Below, in pieces: positions 36,802-45,237 of a DNA stretch of 64,000 nt. A program made the translations under genes and the position numbers. The first letter of the stretch is position 1. Every line of letters starts with the position of its first letter. A model generated the notes under the pieces. That model was not told the origin of the DNA and made no database searches. It was given only the letters and a program-made list of their open reading frames with translations. Source of the DNA: Lacrimispora saccharolytica. GTDB taxonomy: Bacteria; Bacillota; Clostridia; Lachnospirales; Lachnospiraceae. Location of the stretch: NCBI GenBank assembly GCA_016899975.1, contig JACJJN010000001.1, positions 62,001 through 126,000 on the forward strand, read 5' to 3'.

Positions 36802-37935
36802 TTACAGACGACTCTTGAAATCTTCATAAGCGAATTTTTTTACCAGACGTTCCCTGCCGTCCCGTTCCCGATAAACGATTGACGGAAGCGGCATACCGTT
36901 GAACGTATTAGTCTTTACCATCGTATACAGCGCCATATCCTCAAACACCACTCTGCTTCCCGGTTCCAGCTGCCGGTCGAACGAATAATCGCCGATCACA
37001 TCCCCCGCCAGACAGGTAGGACCGCCCAAGCGATACGTCCACGCCTTTTCACCGGGAAGTCCGCTTTCCTGCACCGGCGGACGGTACGGCATTTCCAGGA
37101 CATCCGGCATATGACAAGCCGCAGATGTGTCGAGGATCGCCAAATTAATTCCATTATACATCGTATCCAGAACAGTGGCAACCAGAAATCCCGCATTTAA
37201 AACCACCGCTTCCCCGGGCTCAAGATAAACTTCCAAATCGTAGGTTTCCTTCAGATGACGGATAATGCGTATCAGCCGTTCTCTGTCATAATCAGACCGT
37301 GTAATGTGATGCCCGCCGCCAAGATTCAGCCACTTCAGCTTCGGCAGCCAACGGCCGAACCGCTCTTCCACCGCCGCTACCGTAACTTCCAGAGCATCCG
37401 AATCCTGTTCACAGAGGGTATGGAAATGAAATCCATCCAGGAATTCCAGCTGCTCCTCCTGAAAGTTCTCCAGGGTTGTTCCAAGACGAGAGCCAGGCGA
37501 ACAGGGATCGTAGATTGCATGACCTTCCTGGGTGGAACATTCCGGGTTGATGCGAAGGCCGATGGATTTTCCGGCTTTTTTCGCCTTGGCAGCGTAACGT
37601 TTCACCTGCGCCGGACTGTTGAATACCACATGGTCGGCATAAGAGAGAATCTCGTCAAACTCATCCTCCCGGTAGGCAGGGGAGAAGACATGGGTCTCCT
37701 TCCCGAACTCTTCCTTTCCGAGACGCGCTTCGTACAGACCGCTGGCTGCTGAACCATCCAGGTATTCCGCGATCAGCGGATAACAGGAGTACATGGAAAA
37801 AGCCTTCTGCGCCAGCAAAATCTTACAGCCGGACCGCGCCTTCACATCCCGGAGGATTTCCAGATTGTGCAGCAGCCGTTCTTCCTCCACCAGGAAATAA
37901 GGCGTTCTCCATCCGGCTGGCTTTCTCTCTCCCAT
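36802..37935 (-). CDS. nspC: Carboxynorspermidine/carboxyspermidine decarboxylase
   Basis: A 377-residue fold-type III PLP decarboxylase that converts carboxyspermidine to spermidine. The PLP lysine is in CKILLAQKAFSMYS near residue 43. Downstream are FHFHTLCEQDSD, LNLGGGHHITRSDYD and the catalytic VLDTSAACHMPDVLE. It overlaps the lys1 stop (TGATG), so the two are translationally coupled. It differs from DAP decarboxylase by its short length and the AACHMPDVLEMPYRP motif. Confidence 0.95.
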   Translation of the reverse strand: MGERKPAGWRTPYFLVEEERLLHNLEILRDVKARSGCKILLAQKAFSMYSCYPLIAEYLDGSAASGLYEARLGKEEFGKETHVFSPAYREDEFDEILSYADHVVFNSPAQVKRYAAKAKKAGKSIGLRINPECSTQEGHAIYDPCSPGSRLGTTLENFQEEQLEFLDGFHFHTLCEQDSDALEVTVAAVEERFGRWLPKLKWLNLGGGHHITRSDYDRERLIRIIRHLKETYDLEVYLEPGEAVVLNAGFLVATVLDTMYNGINLAILDTSAACHMPDVLEMPYRPPVQESGLPGEKAWTYRLGGPTCLAGDVIGDYSFDRQLEPGSRVVFEDMALYTMVKTNTFNGMPLPSIVYRERDGRERLVKKFAYEDFKSRL

Positions 37936-39137
37936 CAGTCCACCAGAACCGGATCATGAGACTCTTTCCATGGAAGCCCAAAGCGGTTCAGTGCATCCAT
38001 GAACGGATCCGGATCAAATTCTTCGATGTTGTGGACTCCCGGCTTGTTCCAGGTGCCGTTCATCAGCAGCATCGCTCCGATCATTGCCGGAACACCTGTG
38101 GTGTAAGACACCGCCTGGGAACCAACCTCCCGGTAGCATTCCTGGTGATCACAGATATTGTACAGATAATAATTTTTCTCTTTTCCATCCTTTTTGCCGC
38201 GGAAAATACAGCCGATGTTTGTCTTTCCTACGGTACGCGTTCCCAGAGTTGCCGGATCCGGAAGAACTGCTTTCAGAAACTGCAGCGGAATGATCTCTTT
38301 GCCTTCGTACATGATCGGCTCGATGGAAGTCATTCCCACGTTCTCCAGACATTTCAGATGGGTCAGATAGCTCTCTCCGAATGTCATGAAGAAACGGATT
38401 CTTTTGATTCCCGGTATATTCAGCGCCAGAGACTCCAGCTCCTCGTGGTGCAGCAGGTACATATCCTTCCGTCCAACGCCCTCGAAATCGTATTCCCGTT
38501 TGATCTCCATCGGTTTTGTCTCAATAAACTTTCCGTCCTCCCAGTAAGAACCGTTGGCAGATACTTCACGGATATTGATCTCAGGATTGAAATTGGTGGC
38601 AAACGGATATCCGTGATCGCCGCCGTTGCAGTCCAGAATATCGATATAATTGATCTCATCAAACTCATGTTTCAGCGCGTAAGCGGAAAACACACCCGTC
38701 ACGCCCGGATCAAATCCGCTTCCGAGCAGAGCTGTGATTCCAGCCTCCTCAAAACGCTCTCTGTACGCCCACTGCCATTTGTACTCAAACTTGGCGGTAT
38801 CCTCCGGCTCATAATTTGCCGTATCCACATAGTGGGTTTTGGTGGCAAGGCACGCATCCATGATCGTCAGATCCTGGTACGGAAGCGCCAGATTCAGAAC
38901 CACATCCGGATTCTCCTGACGGATCAGCGCGATCAGCGCATCCACATCATTGGCATCCACCTGTGCCGTGCGGATGACTGTCTTTGTCGTTCCCTCCAGT
39001 TTTTCCTTCAGCGCATCACATTTTTCCTTCGTTCTGCTGGCGATACAGATCTCCTCAAATACCTCCGAATTCTGGCAGCATTTGTGAATTGCTACTGATG
39101 CGACACCTCCGCATCCGATAATCAACGCTTTTCCCAT
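37935..39137 (-). CDS. lys1: Carboxynorspermidine/carboxyspermidine synthase (saccharopine dehydrogenase-like)
   Basis: A 400-residue NADPH-dependent enzyme that condenses putrescine with aspartate semialdehyde to carboxyspermidine. It begins MGKALIIGCGGVASVAIHKC (Rossmann motif) and has DTANYEPEDTAKFEYKWQW and GSGFDPGVTGVFSAYA. ATG 39137 follows GGAGG; a longer opening at 39167 lacks an RBS. With nspC it forms the alternative spermidine pathway. A 127-base gap after speB allows a separate internal promoter. Confidence 0.94.
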   Translation of the reverse strand: MGKALIIGCGGVASVAIHKCCQNSEVFEEICIASRTKEKCDALKEKLEGTTKTVIRTAQVDANDVDALIALIRQENPDVVLNLALPYQDLTIMDACLATKTHYVDTANYEPEDTAKFEYKWQWAYRERFEEAGITALLGSGFDPGVTGVFSAYALKHEFDEINYIDILDCNGGDHGYPFATNFNPEINIREVSANGSYWEDGKFIETKPMEIKREYDFEGVGRKDMYLLHHEELESLALNIPGIKRIRFFMTFGESYLTHLKCLENVGMTSIEPIMYEGKEIIPLQFLKAVLPDPATLGTRTVGKTNIGCIFRGKKDGKEKNYYLYNICDHQECYREVGSQAVSYTTGVPAMIGAMLLMNGTWNKPGVHNIEEFDPDPFMDALNRFGLPWKESHDPVLVD

Positions 39138-39264
39138 CTCTTTTTCCTCCGTATAATAATTGTTCACTGCAGCTTTTTATTTACTGATTGAATTGTATAG
39201 ATTCTTTGATAGCTTCTAAATGACGTATGCTTTATATATGCGAATATGTGTGAATGCTTGTGAA

Positions 39265-40119
39265 TCATTCCGGAAACGCCAGAAGCATTTCACGGACCAT
39301 TTTGCAGGCAGCCATCGCTGAGATTCCGCTGGGATCGTAATGAGGACTCAGCTCGTTCACATCACACGCCACCACGTTTGCCTGGGAACAAACCATCTGG
39401 GCTGCCTCCCTGAGCTGGTCAAAGGTGACGCCGCCCGCCTCCGGGGTTCCAGTGCCAGGAAATACCGACGGATCCAGCACATCCAGATCCAGTGTAAAAT
39501 ACACCGGCCGTCCCTTCAACGCTTCCAGCCGTTCTTTCAGACCGTCAAAATTGAATTTCTGAGTTACCACATGATCTTTTCCCCAGGAAAATTCTTCCCG
39601 GTCACCGGAACGGATGCCAAACTGGAAAATCCGTCCGTCGCCCAGCAGCTCCCAGCACCTGCGGAGTACACAGGCGTGGGACAGTTCCGCGCCCAGATAA
39701 TCGGAACGCAGGTCCGCATGAGCATCAAAATGAATGATGGAAAGATCCGGATATTTCCGAAACACAGCCTTTACCGCTCCCAGGGTCACAAGATGCTCCC
39801 CGCCCAGCAGAAACGGGCGTTTCCCGTCATTGAGAATGACCGCACAGCGATGCTCGATATCCTCCAGCGCCCGCCGGGTATCTCCGAAACACAGCTCAAG
39901 ATCTCCGCTGTCGAAGATTTTTCTGTCCATCAGGTCCTTGTCCTGATAGGGACTGTAAGTTTCAATCCCGAAGGATTCCATCCGGATCGCACGGCTTCCA
40001 AAGCGCGTGCCCGGACGATAGGATGTGGTGGAATCGAAAGGCGCCCCGTAAAGCACCGTGTCCGCCTCCTGATAATCCGCGTCACACCCAAGAAAAGTTT
40101 CAACATTTTTATTCAACAT
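39265..40119 (-). CDS. speB: Agmatinase
   Basis: A 284-residue ureohydrolase converting agmatine to putrescine and urea. The Mn-binding motifs are GGEHLVTLG, HFDAHADLR and TLDLDVLDPSVFPGTGTPEAGG. It overlaps the end of speE by 11 bases. Taken with the upstream decarboxylase this points to arginine to agmatine to putrescine. Confidence 0.94.
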   Translation of the reverse strand: MLNKNVETFLGCDADYQEADTVLYGAPFDSTTSYRPGTRFGSRAIRMESFGIETYSPYQDKDLMDRKIFDSGDLELCFGDTRRALEDIEHRCAVILNDGKRPFLLGGEHLVTLGAVKAVFRKYPDLSIIHFDAHADLRSDYLGAELSHACVLRRCWELLGDGRIFQFGIRSGDREEFSWGKDHVVTQKFNFDGLKERLEALKGRPVYFTLDLDVLDPSVFPGTGTPEAGGVTFDQLREAAQMVCSQANVVACDVNELSPHYDPSGISAMAACKMVREMLLAFPE

Positions 40120-40960
40120 CTTTTAACAGTTCCTCCACATATGCCGGCAGGTAAAAAGCACCCTTATGCAGCATCGTTGTATAATATTTGCAGGAAAGTC
40201 CCCGCATGTTCCATGCCACCTCCTGCAGATCCTTCAGGGGATGGTATTTTTTGGACGCAAATCCAAACAGCCAGTGTCCCGAAGGATAGGTGGGAATATG
40301 TGCCTGATAAACCCGGCTGATCGGGAAAGATTCCACAATCCGTTTATGAGCTCTCTGGCATGCCGCCGCATCCTCCGGATAAAACGGGCTTTCATGCTGG
40401 TTCACCATGATTCCGTCCTCACGAAGCGCCTTGTAGCAGCTTCCATAGAATTCTCTGGTAAACAGCCCTTCCCCCGGTCCGAAAGGATCCGTGGAATCCA
40501 CGATGATCAGATCGTAGGCATTCTCACAGGAACGGATGAAGCGCACGCCGTCCTCGTAATAGATCTTCAGACGGCTGTCGTTGAACCGGCAGGCGGTCTG
40601 AGGCAGATATTTTTTACACACCTCAACCACCAATGGGTCAATCTCCACCATATCGATCCGCTCAATCTCAGGATAACGGGTCAGTTCACGGATCACGCCT
40701 CCATCTCCCGCGCCGATCACCAGGACATCACGGACTGCCGGATGGACTGCCATTGGAACGTGTACGATCATGTCATGGTAGATAAATTCATCCCGCTCCG
40801 TCAGCATCATATACCCGTCCAGTGTCAGAAAACGTCCGAACTGCGGAGATTCAAACACATCGATCCTCTGGAACTCACTTTTGCCGCTGTATAGCTGGCG
40901 GTTCACCCGGATGGACATTTTCACATCCGGCGTCTGCATCTCTGAAAACCAAAATTCCAT
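40109..40960 (-). CDS. speE: Spermidine synthase
   Basis: A 283-residue aminopropyltransferase: GRFLTLDGYMMLTERDEFIYHDM, the decarboxy-SAM-binding VIGAGDGGVIREL and catalytic VDSTDPFGPGEGLFT. It transfers aminopropyl from decarboxylated SAM to putrescine. The third-codon ATG at 40960 has GGGAG at proper spacing, so I prefer it over 40966. It overlaps speB downstream, and its start lies at the speA stop. Confidence 0.95.
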   Translation of the reverse strand: MEFWFSEMQTPDVKMSIRVNRQLYSGKSEFQRIDVFESPQFGRFLTLDGYMMLTERDEFIYHDMIVHVPMAVHPAVRDVLVIGAGDGGVIRELTRYPEIERIDMVEIDPLVVEVCKKYLPQTACRFNDSRLKIYYEDGVRFIRSCENAYDLIIVDSTDPFGPGEGLFTREFYGSCYKALREDGIMVNQHESPFYPEDAAACQRAHKRIVESFPISRVYQAHIPTYPSGHWLFGFASKKYHPLKDLQEVAWNMRGLSCKYYTTMLHKGAFYLPAYVEELLKDVE

Positions 40961-40962
40961 AC

Positions 40963-42417
40963 TCATACTCCCTTCAAAACATTCAGCCGTTCAATCTGCT
41001 CATCTTCCGGCCCGGTCATCGAGCATCCTTTTTCTTTCGCATAATGGATATACTTCAGGATCGGTTCTGTGATCCGCTCACCCGGTGCGAGAATCGGAAT
41101 TCCCGGCGGATAACACATGACGAATTCGCTGCAGATCCTTCCTACGGTCTGATCGATGGGCAGAGATTCCTTCTCCGCATAAAAAGCCTCCTGAGGAGAG
41201 ACCGCCACGATAGGATTGATATATTCCTGCTTCATCAGACCTGTTTTTGACCGTCCGAACCGGCGGCGGATTTCCGCCAGTGCGCTGACCAGACGTTCAA
41301 TCTCTCTCGGGCGGTCGCCGATGGAGAGATACGCCAGCATATTCCCAAGATCTCCGAATTCAATCTGAATATCGTACTCATCCCGGAGCAGGTCGTAGAC
41401 CTCAATCCCTGCAAGACCGGTGTCCAATGTATAGACCGAAAGCTTTGTCACATCGAAATCGTAGATACTGTCACCGTTCACCAGTTCTCTGGAATAAGCG
41501 TAATAGCCGCCGATCTTATTGATCTCACTGCGGGCATACTCAGCCATTTCCACCACCCGGGCAAACGCCTCTTTTCCTCGCAGTGCCAGGTTCCTTCTGG
41601 AGATATCCAGGCTGGACAACAGCAGATAGGAACCGCTGGTCGTCTGGGTCAGGTTAATGATCTGGCGGATATATCCCGCATGCATCCGGGGACCGGCAAG
41701 CAGAACAGAACTCTGGGTCAGGCTTCCTCCGGATTTGTGCATGGAAACCGCTGCCATATCCGCCCCTGCATCCATGGCAGAAACAGGAAGATTCTCTCCA
41801 AAATAAAAATGTGTTCCGTGGGCTTCGTCTGCCAGACAGTACATTCCATGATCGTGAGCCAGTTTTACGATCGAACGCAGATCCGAACAGATTCCGTAGT
41901 AGGTCGGATTGTTTACCAGCACGGCTTTTGCATCCGGATTTTCCCGGATCGCCTGCTCCACATCCGCCACACACATTCCAAGCGGAATGCCAAGCCGTTC
42001 CTCGCAGGCAGGATTGACATACACAGGAACAGCCCCGCAGAGAACCAGCGCGCCGATCACACTGCGGTGTACATTTCTGGGGAGAATGATCTTCTCGCCC
42101 CGCCGCACCACAGAAAGCACCATACTCTGAACTGCCGAGGTCGTACCGCCCACCATCAGAAACGCATGTGCCGCATGGAACGCCGCCGCCGTCAGTTCCT
42201 CCGCCTCCTTGATCACAGAAACCGGATGGCACAAATTATCCAGCGGCTTCATGGAATTTACATCCATCTGTACACAGGTTTCCCCAAGCAATGCCGCCAG
42301 TTCCGGATTGCCTCTTCCCCTTTTGTGTCCCGGCACATCAAAGGGGACCACCCTCATTTTGCGGAACTTTTCCAGCGCCTCATAAATCGGCGCACGTTCC
42401 TGATCCAGCTCTCTCAT
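40963..42417 (-). CDS. speA: Arginine (Orn/Lys/Arg group) decarboxylase, fold type I
   Basis: A 484-residue PLP decarboxylase of the YaaO/SpeA type. It has PFDVPGHKRGRG, a PLP lysine in VSMHKSGGSLTQSS near residue 225 and CYPPGIPILAPGERIT near the C-terminus. It lacks the response-regulator-like wing domain of the E. coli inducible enzymes. With speB next in the operon, arginine is the likely substrate. ATG 42417 is favoured by RBS spacing. Confidence 0.92.
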   Translation of the reverse strand: MRELDQERAPIYEALEKFRKMRVVPFDVPGHKRGRGNPELAALLGETCVQMDVNSMKPLDNLCHPVSVIKEAEELTAAAFHAAHAFLMVGGTTSAVQSMVLSVVRRGEKIILPRNVHRSVIGALVLCGAVPVYVNPACEERLGIPLGMCVADVEQAIRENPDAKAVLVNNPTYYGICSDLRSIVKLAHDHGMYCLADEAHGTHFYFGENLPVSAMDAGADMAAVSMHKSGGSLTQSSVLLAGPRMHAGYIRQIINLTQTTSGSYLLLSSLDISRRNLALRGKEAFARVVEMAEYARSEINKIGGYYAYSRELVNGDSIYDFDVTKLSVYTLDTGLAGIEVYDLLRDEYDIQIEFGDLGNMLAYLSIGDRPREIERLVSALAEIRRRFGRSKTGLMKQEYINPIVAVSPQEAFYAEKESLPIDQTVGRICSEFVMCYPPGIPILAPGERITEPILKYIHYAKEKGCSMTGPEDEQIERLNVLKGV

Positions 42418-42441
42418 ATGCATCCTCTCCTCATTGTCTCA

Positions 42442-43203
42442 TTAATAAATACTTCTTTCGCTGAAGATTTCAATCATTTCCCTCCGCAGGCTCTCCATGA
42501 TATCGAGACGCACCCTGGGCGGCAGTTCGTAGACATCCGTGTTGAACAGATAATTCTGCAAATCAATCTCCTTAAGCATCATCTTCGTGTGAAAAAGATT
42601 TGCCTCATAAACATTGATATCCACCGCGTCATAGCGAAGAAGGGTATCCTTTGCGATATAATCCTGAATGGAAGTCACCGTATGGTCCATAAACAGTTTT
42701 CTTCCGTTGACATCTCTGGTAAATCCACGCACACGGTAATCCATCGTGATAATATCCGAATCAAACGAACCGATCAGATAATCCAGCGTCGATAACGGAG
42801 TGATCTCCCCGCAGGTCGCTACATCAATATCTACCCGAAACGTTGCAATGCTGGTGTCCGGATGATACTCCGGGTAGGTGTGCACTGTCACATGGCTTTT
42901 GTCCAGATGTGCCACCTGCGTCTCACCCTTTGCATTTTCCAGAGGTCCCTCCGCGATCAGCAGAGTGACAGAAGCTCCCTGCGGTTCATAATCCTGACGG
43001 GAAATATTCAGCACGGTCGCCCCGATCATCTCCGTCAGATCGGTCAGGATCTGCGTCAGCCGTTCCGAATTATACTGCTCATCGATATAAGCGATATAAT
43101 CCTTCTGCTCCCTCGGCGTTTTCGCATAACATACATCGTAAATATTAAAGCTTAAAGCTTTTGTCAGATTATTGAATCCGTACAGTTTCAGCTTCTGCTC
43201 CAT
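42442..43203 (-). CDS. speD: S-adenosylmethionine decarboxylase proenzyme (E. coli-type)
   Basis: A 253-residue pyruvoyl enzyme supplying decarboxylated SAM to SpeE. The self-processing site is in [18 protein letters not shown], cleaving before Ser to give the pyruvoyl group. The long form resembles E. coli SpeD and not the short Bacillus SpeH. ATG 43203 follows AGGAGG; an earlier in-frame opening at 43254 overlaps a terminator-like hairpin and is rejected. First gene of the polyamine operon. Confidence 0.95.
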   Translation of the reverse strand: MEQKLKLYGFNNLTKALSFNIYDVCYAKTPREQKDYIAYIDEQYNSERLTQILTDLTEMIGATVLNISRQDYEPQGASVTLLIAEGPLENAKGETQVAHLDKSHVTVHTYPEYHPDTSIATFRVDIDVATCGEITPLSTLDYLIGSFDSDIITMDYRVRGFTRDVNGRKLFMDHTVTSIQDYIAKDTLLRYDAVDINVYEANLFHTKMMLKEIDLQNYLFNTDVYELPPRVRLDIMESLRREMIEIFSERSIY

Positions 43204-43252
43204 ATCGCTTCCTCCTGCTGCATCATTTTTCATTGAAATCTTTTTACTGCGC

Positions 43253-43292
43253 AAAAAAGACGCAGGCGATGAAAACTCCCATCACTTGCGTC
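43253..43292 (-). terminator. Attenuator-like intrinsic terminator upstream of speD
   Basis: On the minus strand GACGCA-A-GTGATG pairs with CATCG-C-CTGCGTC and is followed by six T. It ends 50 bases before the speD start, so it must be read through for the operon to be expressed. Confidence 0.75.
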
Positions 43293-43299
43293 TCAAATC

Positions 43300-43396
43300 T
43301 TTTCCTGAAAGCCCGGCGGGTCACACCGCACACGGGTTCTTCTTTCTCGCAAAACAGCAGAGCGCTTTACGAGCCGTCCGTTTTTTCGCAGGAAAA
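43300..43396 (-). promoter_or_regulatory. Structured leader domain preceding the speD attenuator
   Basis: TTTTCCTG (43396-43389) closes perfectly with CAGGAAAA (43307-43300). Inside are a ten-pair hairpin (CTCGTAAAGC with GCTGTTTTGCGAG) and a CCCG/CGGG plus GCGG/CCGC hairpin. An aptamer-like domain directly followed by a terminator is the layout of a riboswitch. I recognise no known class. Confidence 0.5.
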
Positions 43397-43404
43397 TACA
43401 AAAT

Positions 43405-43656
43405 CAGAGTCTATATAGCAAATATTATTACTTTTACTACTCTTATTGATTGTTTCACAAGTTGATGTACGCTTTCCACGTACCGGTTATAAAGTAACCA
43501 ACTTATAAAAAAGAGCAATCTGCTCAATCAATAAGGCAACACAAGTTGCCAGCCGGCTTTACCCGGCAATTCAGCACCTGGACAATTTCCTTTCCTCTCT
43601 GCCCAGGAATATTTGCATGGAAACTCTGTTGGTACAGTATTCTCCCATACGAAAAA
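43405..43656 (-). ncRNA. Large structured RNA (about 225-250 nt), class not recognised
   Basis: On the minus strand CAGAGT (43628-43623) pairs with ACTCTG (43410-43405), and GCAAATATT (43616-43608) pairs perfectly with AATATTTGC (43426-43418). Enclosed are CCTGG/CCAGG (43607-43577), GCCGG/CCGGC (43567-43552), GGCAAC/GTTGCC (43550-43535) and an 11-bp helix CTTATTGATTG/CAATCAATAAG (43535-43525 with 43452-43442). Inside that helix are GAGCA/TGCTC and a three-way junction AAGTTG/CAACTT with two hairpins. A consensus promoter sits just upstream. The raiA-type RNA of Firmicutes is one known possibility; I cannot confirm it by eye. Confidence 0.65.
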
Positions 43657-43657
43657 T

Positions 43658-43686
43658 AGAATACATGTTTTTACAGAATCTGTCAA
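43658..43686 (-). promoter_or_regulatory. Promoter for the structured RNA and polyamine operon leader
   Basis: On the minus strand TTGACA (43686-43681) is 17 bases from TATTCT (43663-43658). Confidence 0.8.
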
Positions 43687-43755
43687 TAGTTTTCCCGCAA
43701 AAAAACGGTAAAATCTGACCGCACTTTTTGATTCACACGTCCCCCGGATGATCTT

Positions 43756-43887
43756 TCAGTACACTGATGAAATGCAGAAGGAACAGCCTCCTTTTTTCAT
43801 CACACGATCGAACTGCTCGGCCAATTTCGGCAGATCGCGATAATCCATCAGCTTCACCCGAACATAGACTTCGTACTTCTTTTTCCT
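43756..43887 (-). pseudogene. Possible C-terminal gene remnant
   Basis: An open minus-strand frame with protein-like content: KKYEVYVRVKLMDYRDLPKL, then AEQFDRVMKKGGCSFC, then ISSVY and a stop. No start codon with an RBS precedes it. Family unknown. Confidence 0.3.
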
Positions 43888-43902
43888 GATTCTTATTTCT
43901 CA

Positions 43903-43968
43903 AAAATCGTACAAAAAACTTTATATAAAATCGTACAAACTTGATACCATATGTTATAATGGTATCAA
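43903..43968 (+). promoter_or_regulatory. Operator/promoter region of abiEi: direct repeats and palindrome
   Basis: AAAATCGTACAAA occurs twice (43903-43915 and 43927-43939, 24 bases apart). It is followed by a perfect inverted repeat TTGATACCAT/ATGGTATCAA (43941-43968) whose spacer runs into TATAAT. AbiEi-type antitoxins bind repeats at their own promoter, so this is the probable operator. Confidence 0.6.
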
Positions 43969-43991
43969 ATTATAGCAAGAAAGGTGATGTT

Positions 43992-44585
43992 ATGACAGAT
44001 ATAGATTCTTTAAAAAAACTTGTCAGAGAAAATGGTTATTTATATACGAAAGACGTAACCAACTCAGGTATTCGCCGAGAACAGCTCAAAAAATATCTGG
44101 ATGAGGGCAGTCTGATCCGGGAAAGCCGGGGAATCTATTCTTTTTCGGACAATATCAATGACGAATTTGTATTGCTGCAAAGCAGATGTAAAAAAGGGAT
44201 TTTTTCATATGGAACAGCATTATATTTTCACGGCCTGTCAGATCATTTCCCACAGATGGTTTCCATGACCGTGCCAAAGACCTATAATGTATTTTATCTA
44301 AAAGAAGAATTATTTCATGTAGAGTTCCACAGAATTAAACCTTCCTTATGGAACATCGGAATAACAGAGATGATCTCACCGCAAGGCGGAAAAATTACAG
44401 TCTATGATAGAGAACGGTGTATTTGTGATATGATACGGAACCGCAGAAAAACCGATCCACAGGTTTTTTCCCAAGCAATAAAAGGATATTTCGCTTCCAA
44501 AGGACGTGACAATATCCGATTAATGGAATATGCAAAAAAATTTCACATCGAGGAAAAAGTACAAGAATATATGGAGATATTATGA
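43992..44585 (+). CDS. abiEi: AbiEi-family antitoxin / transcriptional regulator
   Basis: A 197-residue protein with an N-terminal winged helix (LKKLVRENGYLYTKDVTNSGIRREQLKKYL) and the AbiEi C-terminal domain (ERCICDMIRNRRKTDPQVFSQAIKGYF). In type IV systems it counters the nucleotidyltransferase toxin AbiEii and autorepresses. It is AT-rich compared with its neighbours and one of only two plus-strand genes right of the putative terminus, which suggests horizontal acquisition. ATG 43992 follows AAAGGTGATG. The toxin frame that should follow is cut to a dozen codons. Confidence 0.87.
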   Translation: MTDIDSLKKLVRENGYLYTKDVTNSGIRREQLKKYLDEGSLIRESRGIYSFSDNINDEFVLLQSRCKKGIFSYGTALYFHGLSDHFPQMVSMTVPKTYNVFYLKEELFHVEFHRIKPSLWNIGITEMISPQGGKITVYDRERCICDMIRNRRKTDPQVFSQAIKGYFASKGRDNIRLMEYAKKFHIEEKVQEYMEIL

Positions 44586-44617
44586 CGAAAGCACCAGAAC
44601 AAATTATCCTGACTTAA
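44582..44617 (+). pseudogene. Truncated start of an abiEii-like toxin gene
   Basis: ATG 44582 overlaps the abiEi stop in the ATGA manner typical of abiEi-abiEii pairs. The frame reads MTKAPEQIILT and then stops. The remaining toxin is not found before the next gene. Confidence 0.45.
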
Positions 44618-44663
44618 TTTCCGGGCTTTTTTGAGATAATCAGAGTGTTCCACGTAAAAATAT

Positions 44664-45227
44664 TCATTGTCTTTCTGTCTCAACCTGTTCTTCCTCAAAT
44701 CCAAAGCTCAGATAATCCTCTCTGGTAAAACGGTGATAGAGCACATGCTCTCCTTCCTGCTTCAGGCAGTAGTAATAACTGTCCGGCTCTCCGTCCGGAA
44801 AATACAGCAGCAGGTCAAATTCCTCCGTCATCCGGCGTTCCTCCACCCGGGCAGCCGAAGCGTAAAAATATTCCCTCACCTGATCCAGTGTACATCCATG
44901 GACAGAAACCTTTTGGAGCAGGCCTTTCAAAAACAGATTCTGCGGCACCTCACGGTGGACATACTCCGCTCCTTCCGGCGGTATCACGATGCCATAACGT
45001 CCGGCTTTTTCGGAAAACCGCAGTTCTCCCAGCTGTTCCCTGGCATATTCCCGAAATTCCAGCAGCAGCGGCTTCATTCCGTCTTTCTCCACCTCGGTTC
45101 CAAGCAGGTGATTCAGGGATTCCAGTGGATAATAAAGCCGGACCGTCTCCTTCTGATAGCCAAGTTTCTGCTGCTGTTCTTCCAGCATATCGATCACATT
45201 CTGCTTTAATTTTTCAAAATCTGCCAT
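44664..45227 (-). CDS. DUF3877 family protein
   Basis: A 187-residue soluble protein, MADFEKLKQNVIDMLEEQQQ, matching the DUF3877 family known from Lachnospiraceae. Function unknown. ATG 45227 follows AAGGAG, while the opening at 45257 is not supported. It is cotranscribed with the GNAT gene ten bases upstream. Confidence 0.82.
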   Translation of the reverse strand: MADFEKLKQNVIDMLEEQQQKLGYQKETVRLYYPLESLNHLLGTEVEKDGMKPLLLEFREYAREQLGELRFSEKAGRYGIVIPPEGAEYVHREVPQNLFLKGLLQKVSVHGCTLDQVREYFYASAARVEERRMTEEFDLLLYFPDGEPDSYYYCLKQEGEHVLYHRFTREDYLSFGFEEEQVETERQ

Positions 45228-45237
45228 TTCATTCTCC

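Noticed and set aside
43507-43525. GAGCA/TGCTC hairpin followed by six T on the minus strand, read at first as the terminator of a short RNA or attenuator.
   Set aside because: It sits inside the perfect 11-bp helix CTTATTGATTG/CAATCAATAAG and the longer-range outer pairs, so it fits better as one arm of the large RNA. The U-run may still cause some termination.
43580-43610. AGAGAGGAAAGGAAATTGTCC resembles the GAGGAAAGTCC signature of RNase P RNA.
   Set aside because: The spacing and the rest of the RNase P core (P4 partner near the 3' end) are missing, and the RNA is much too short.
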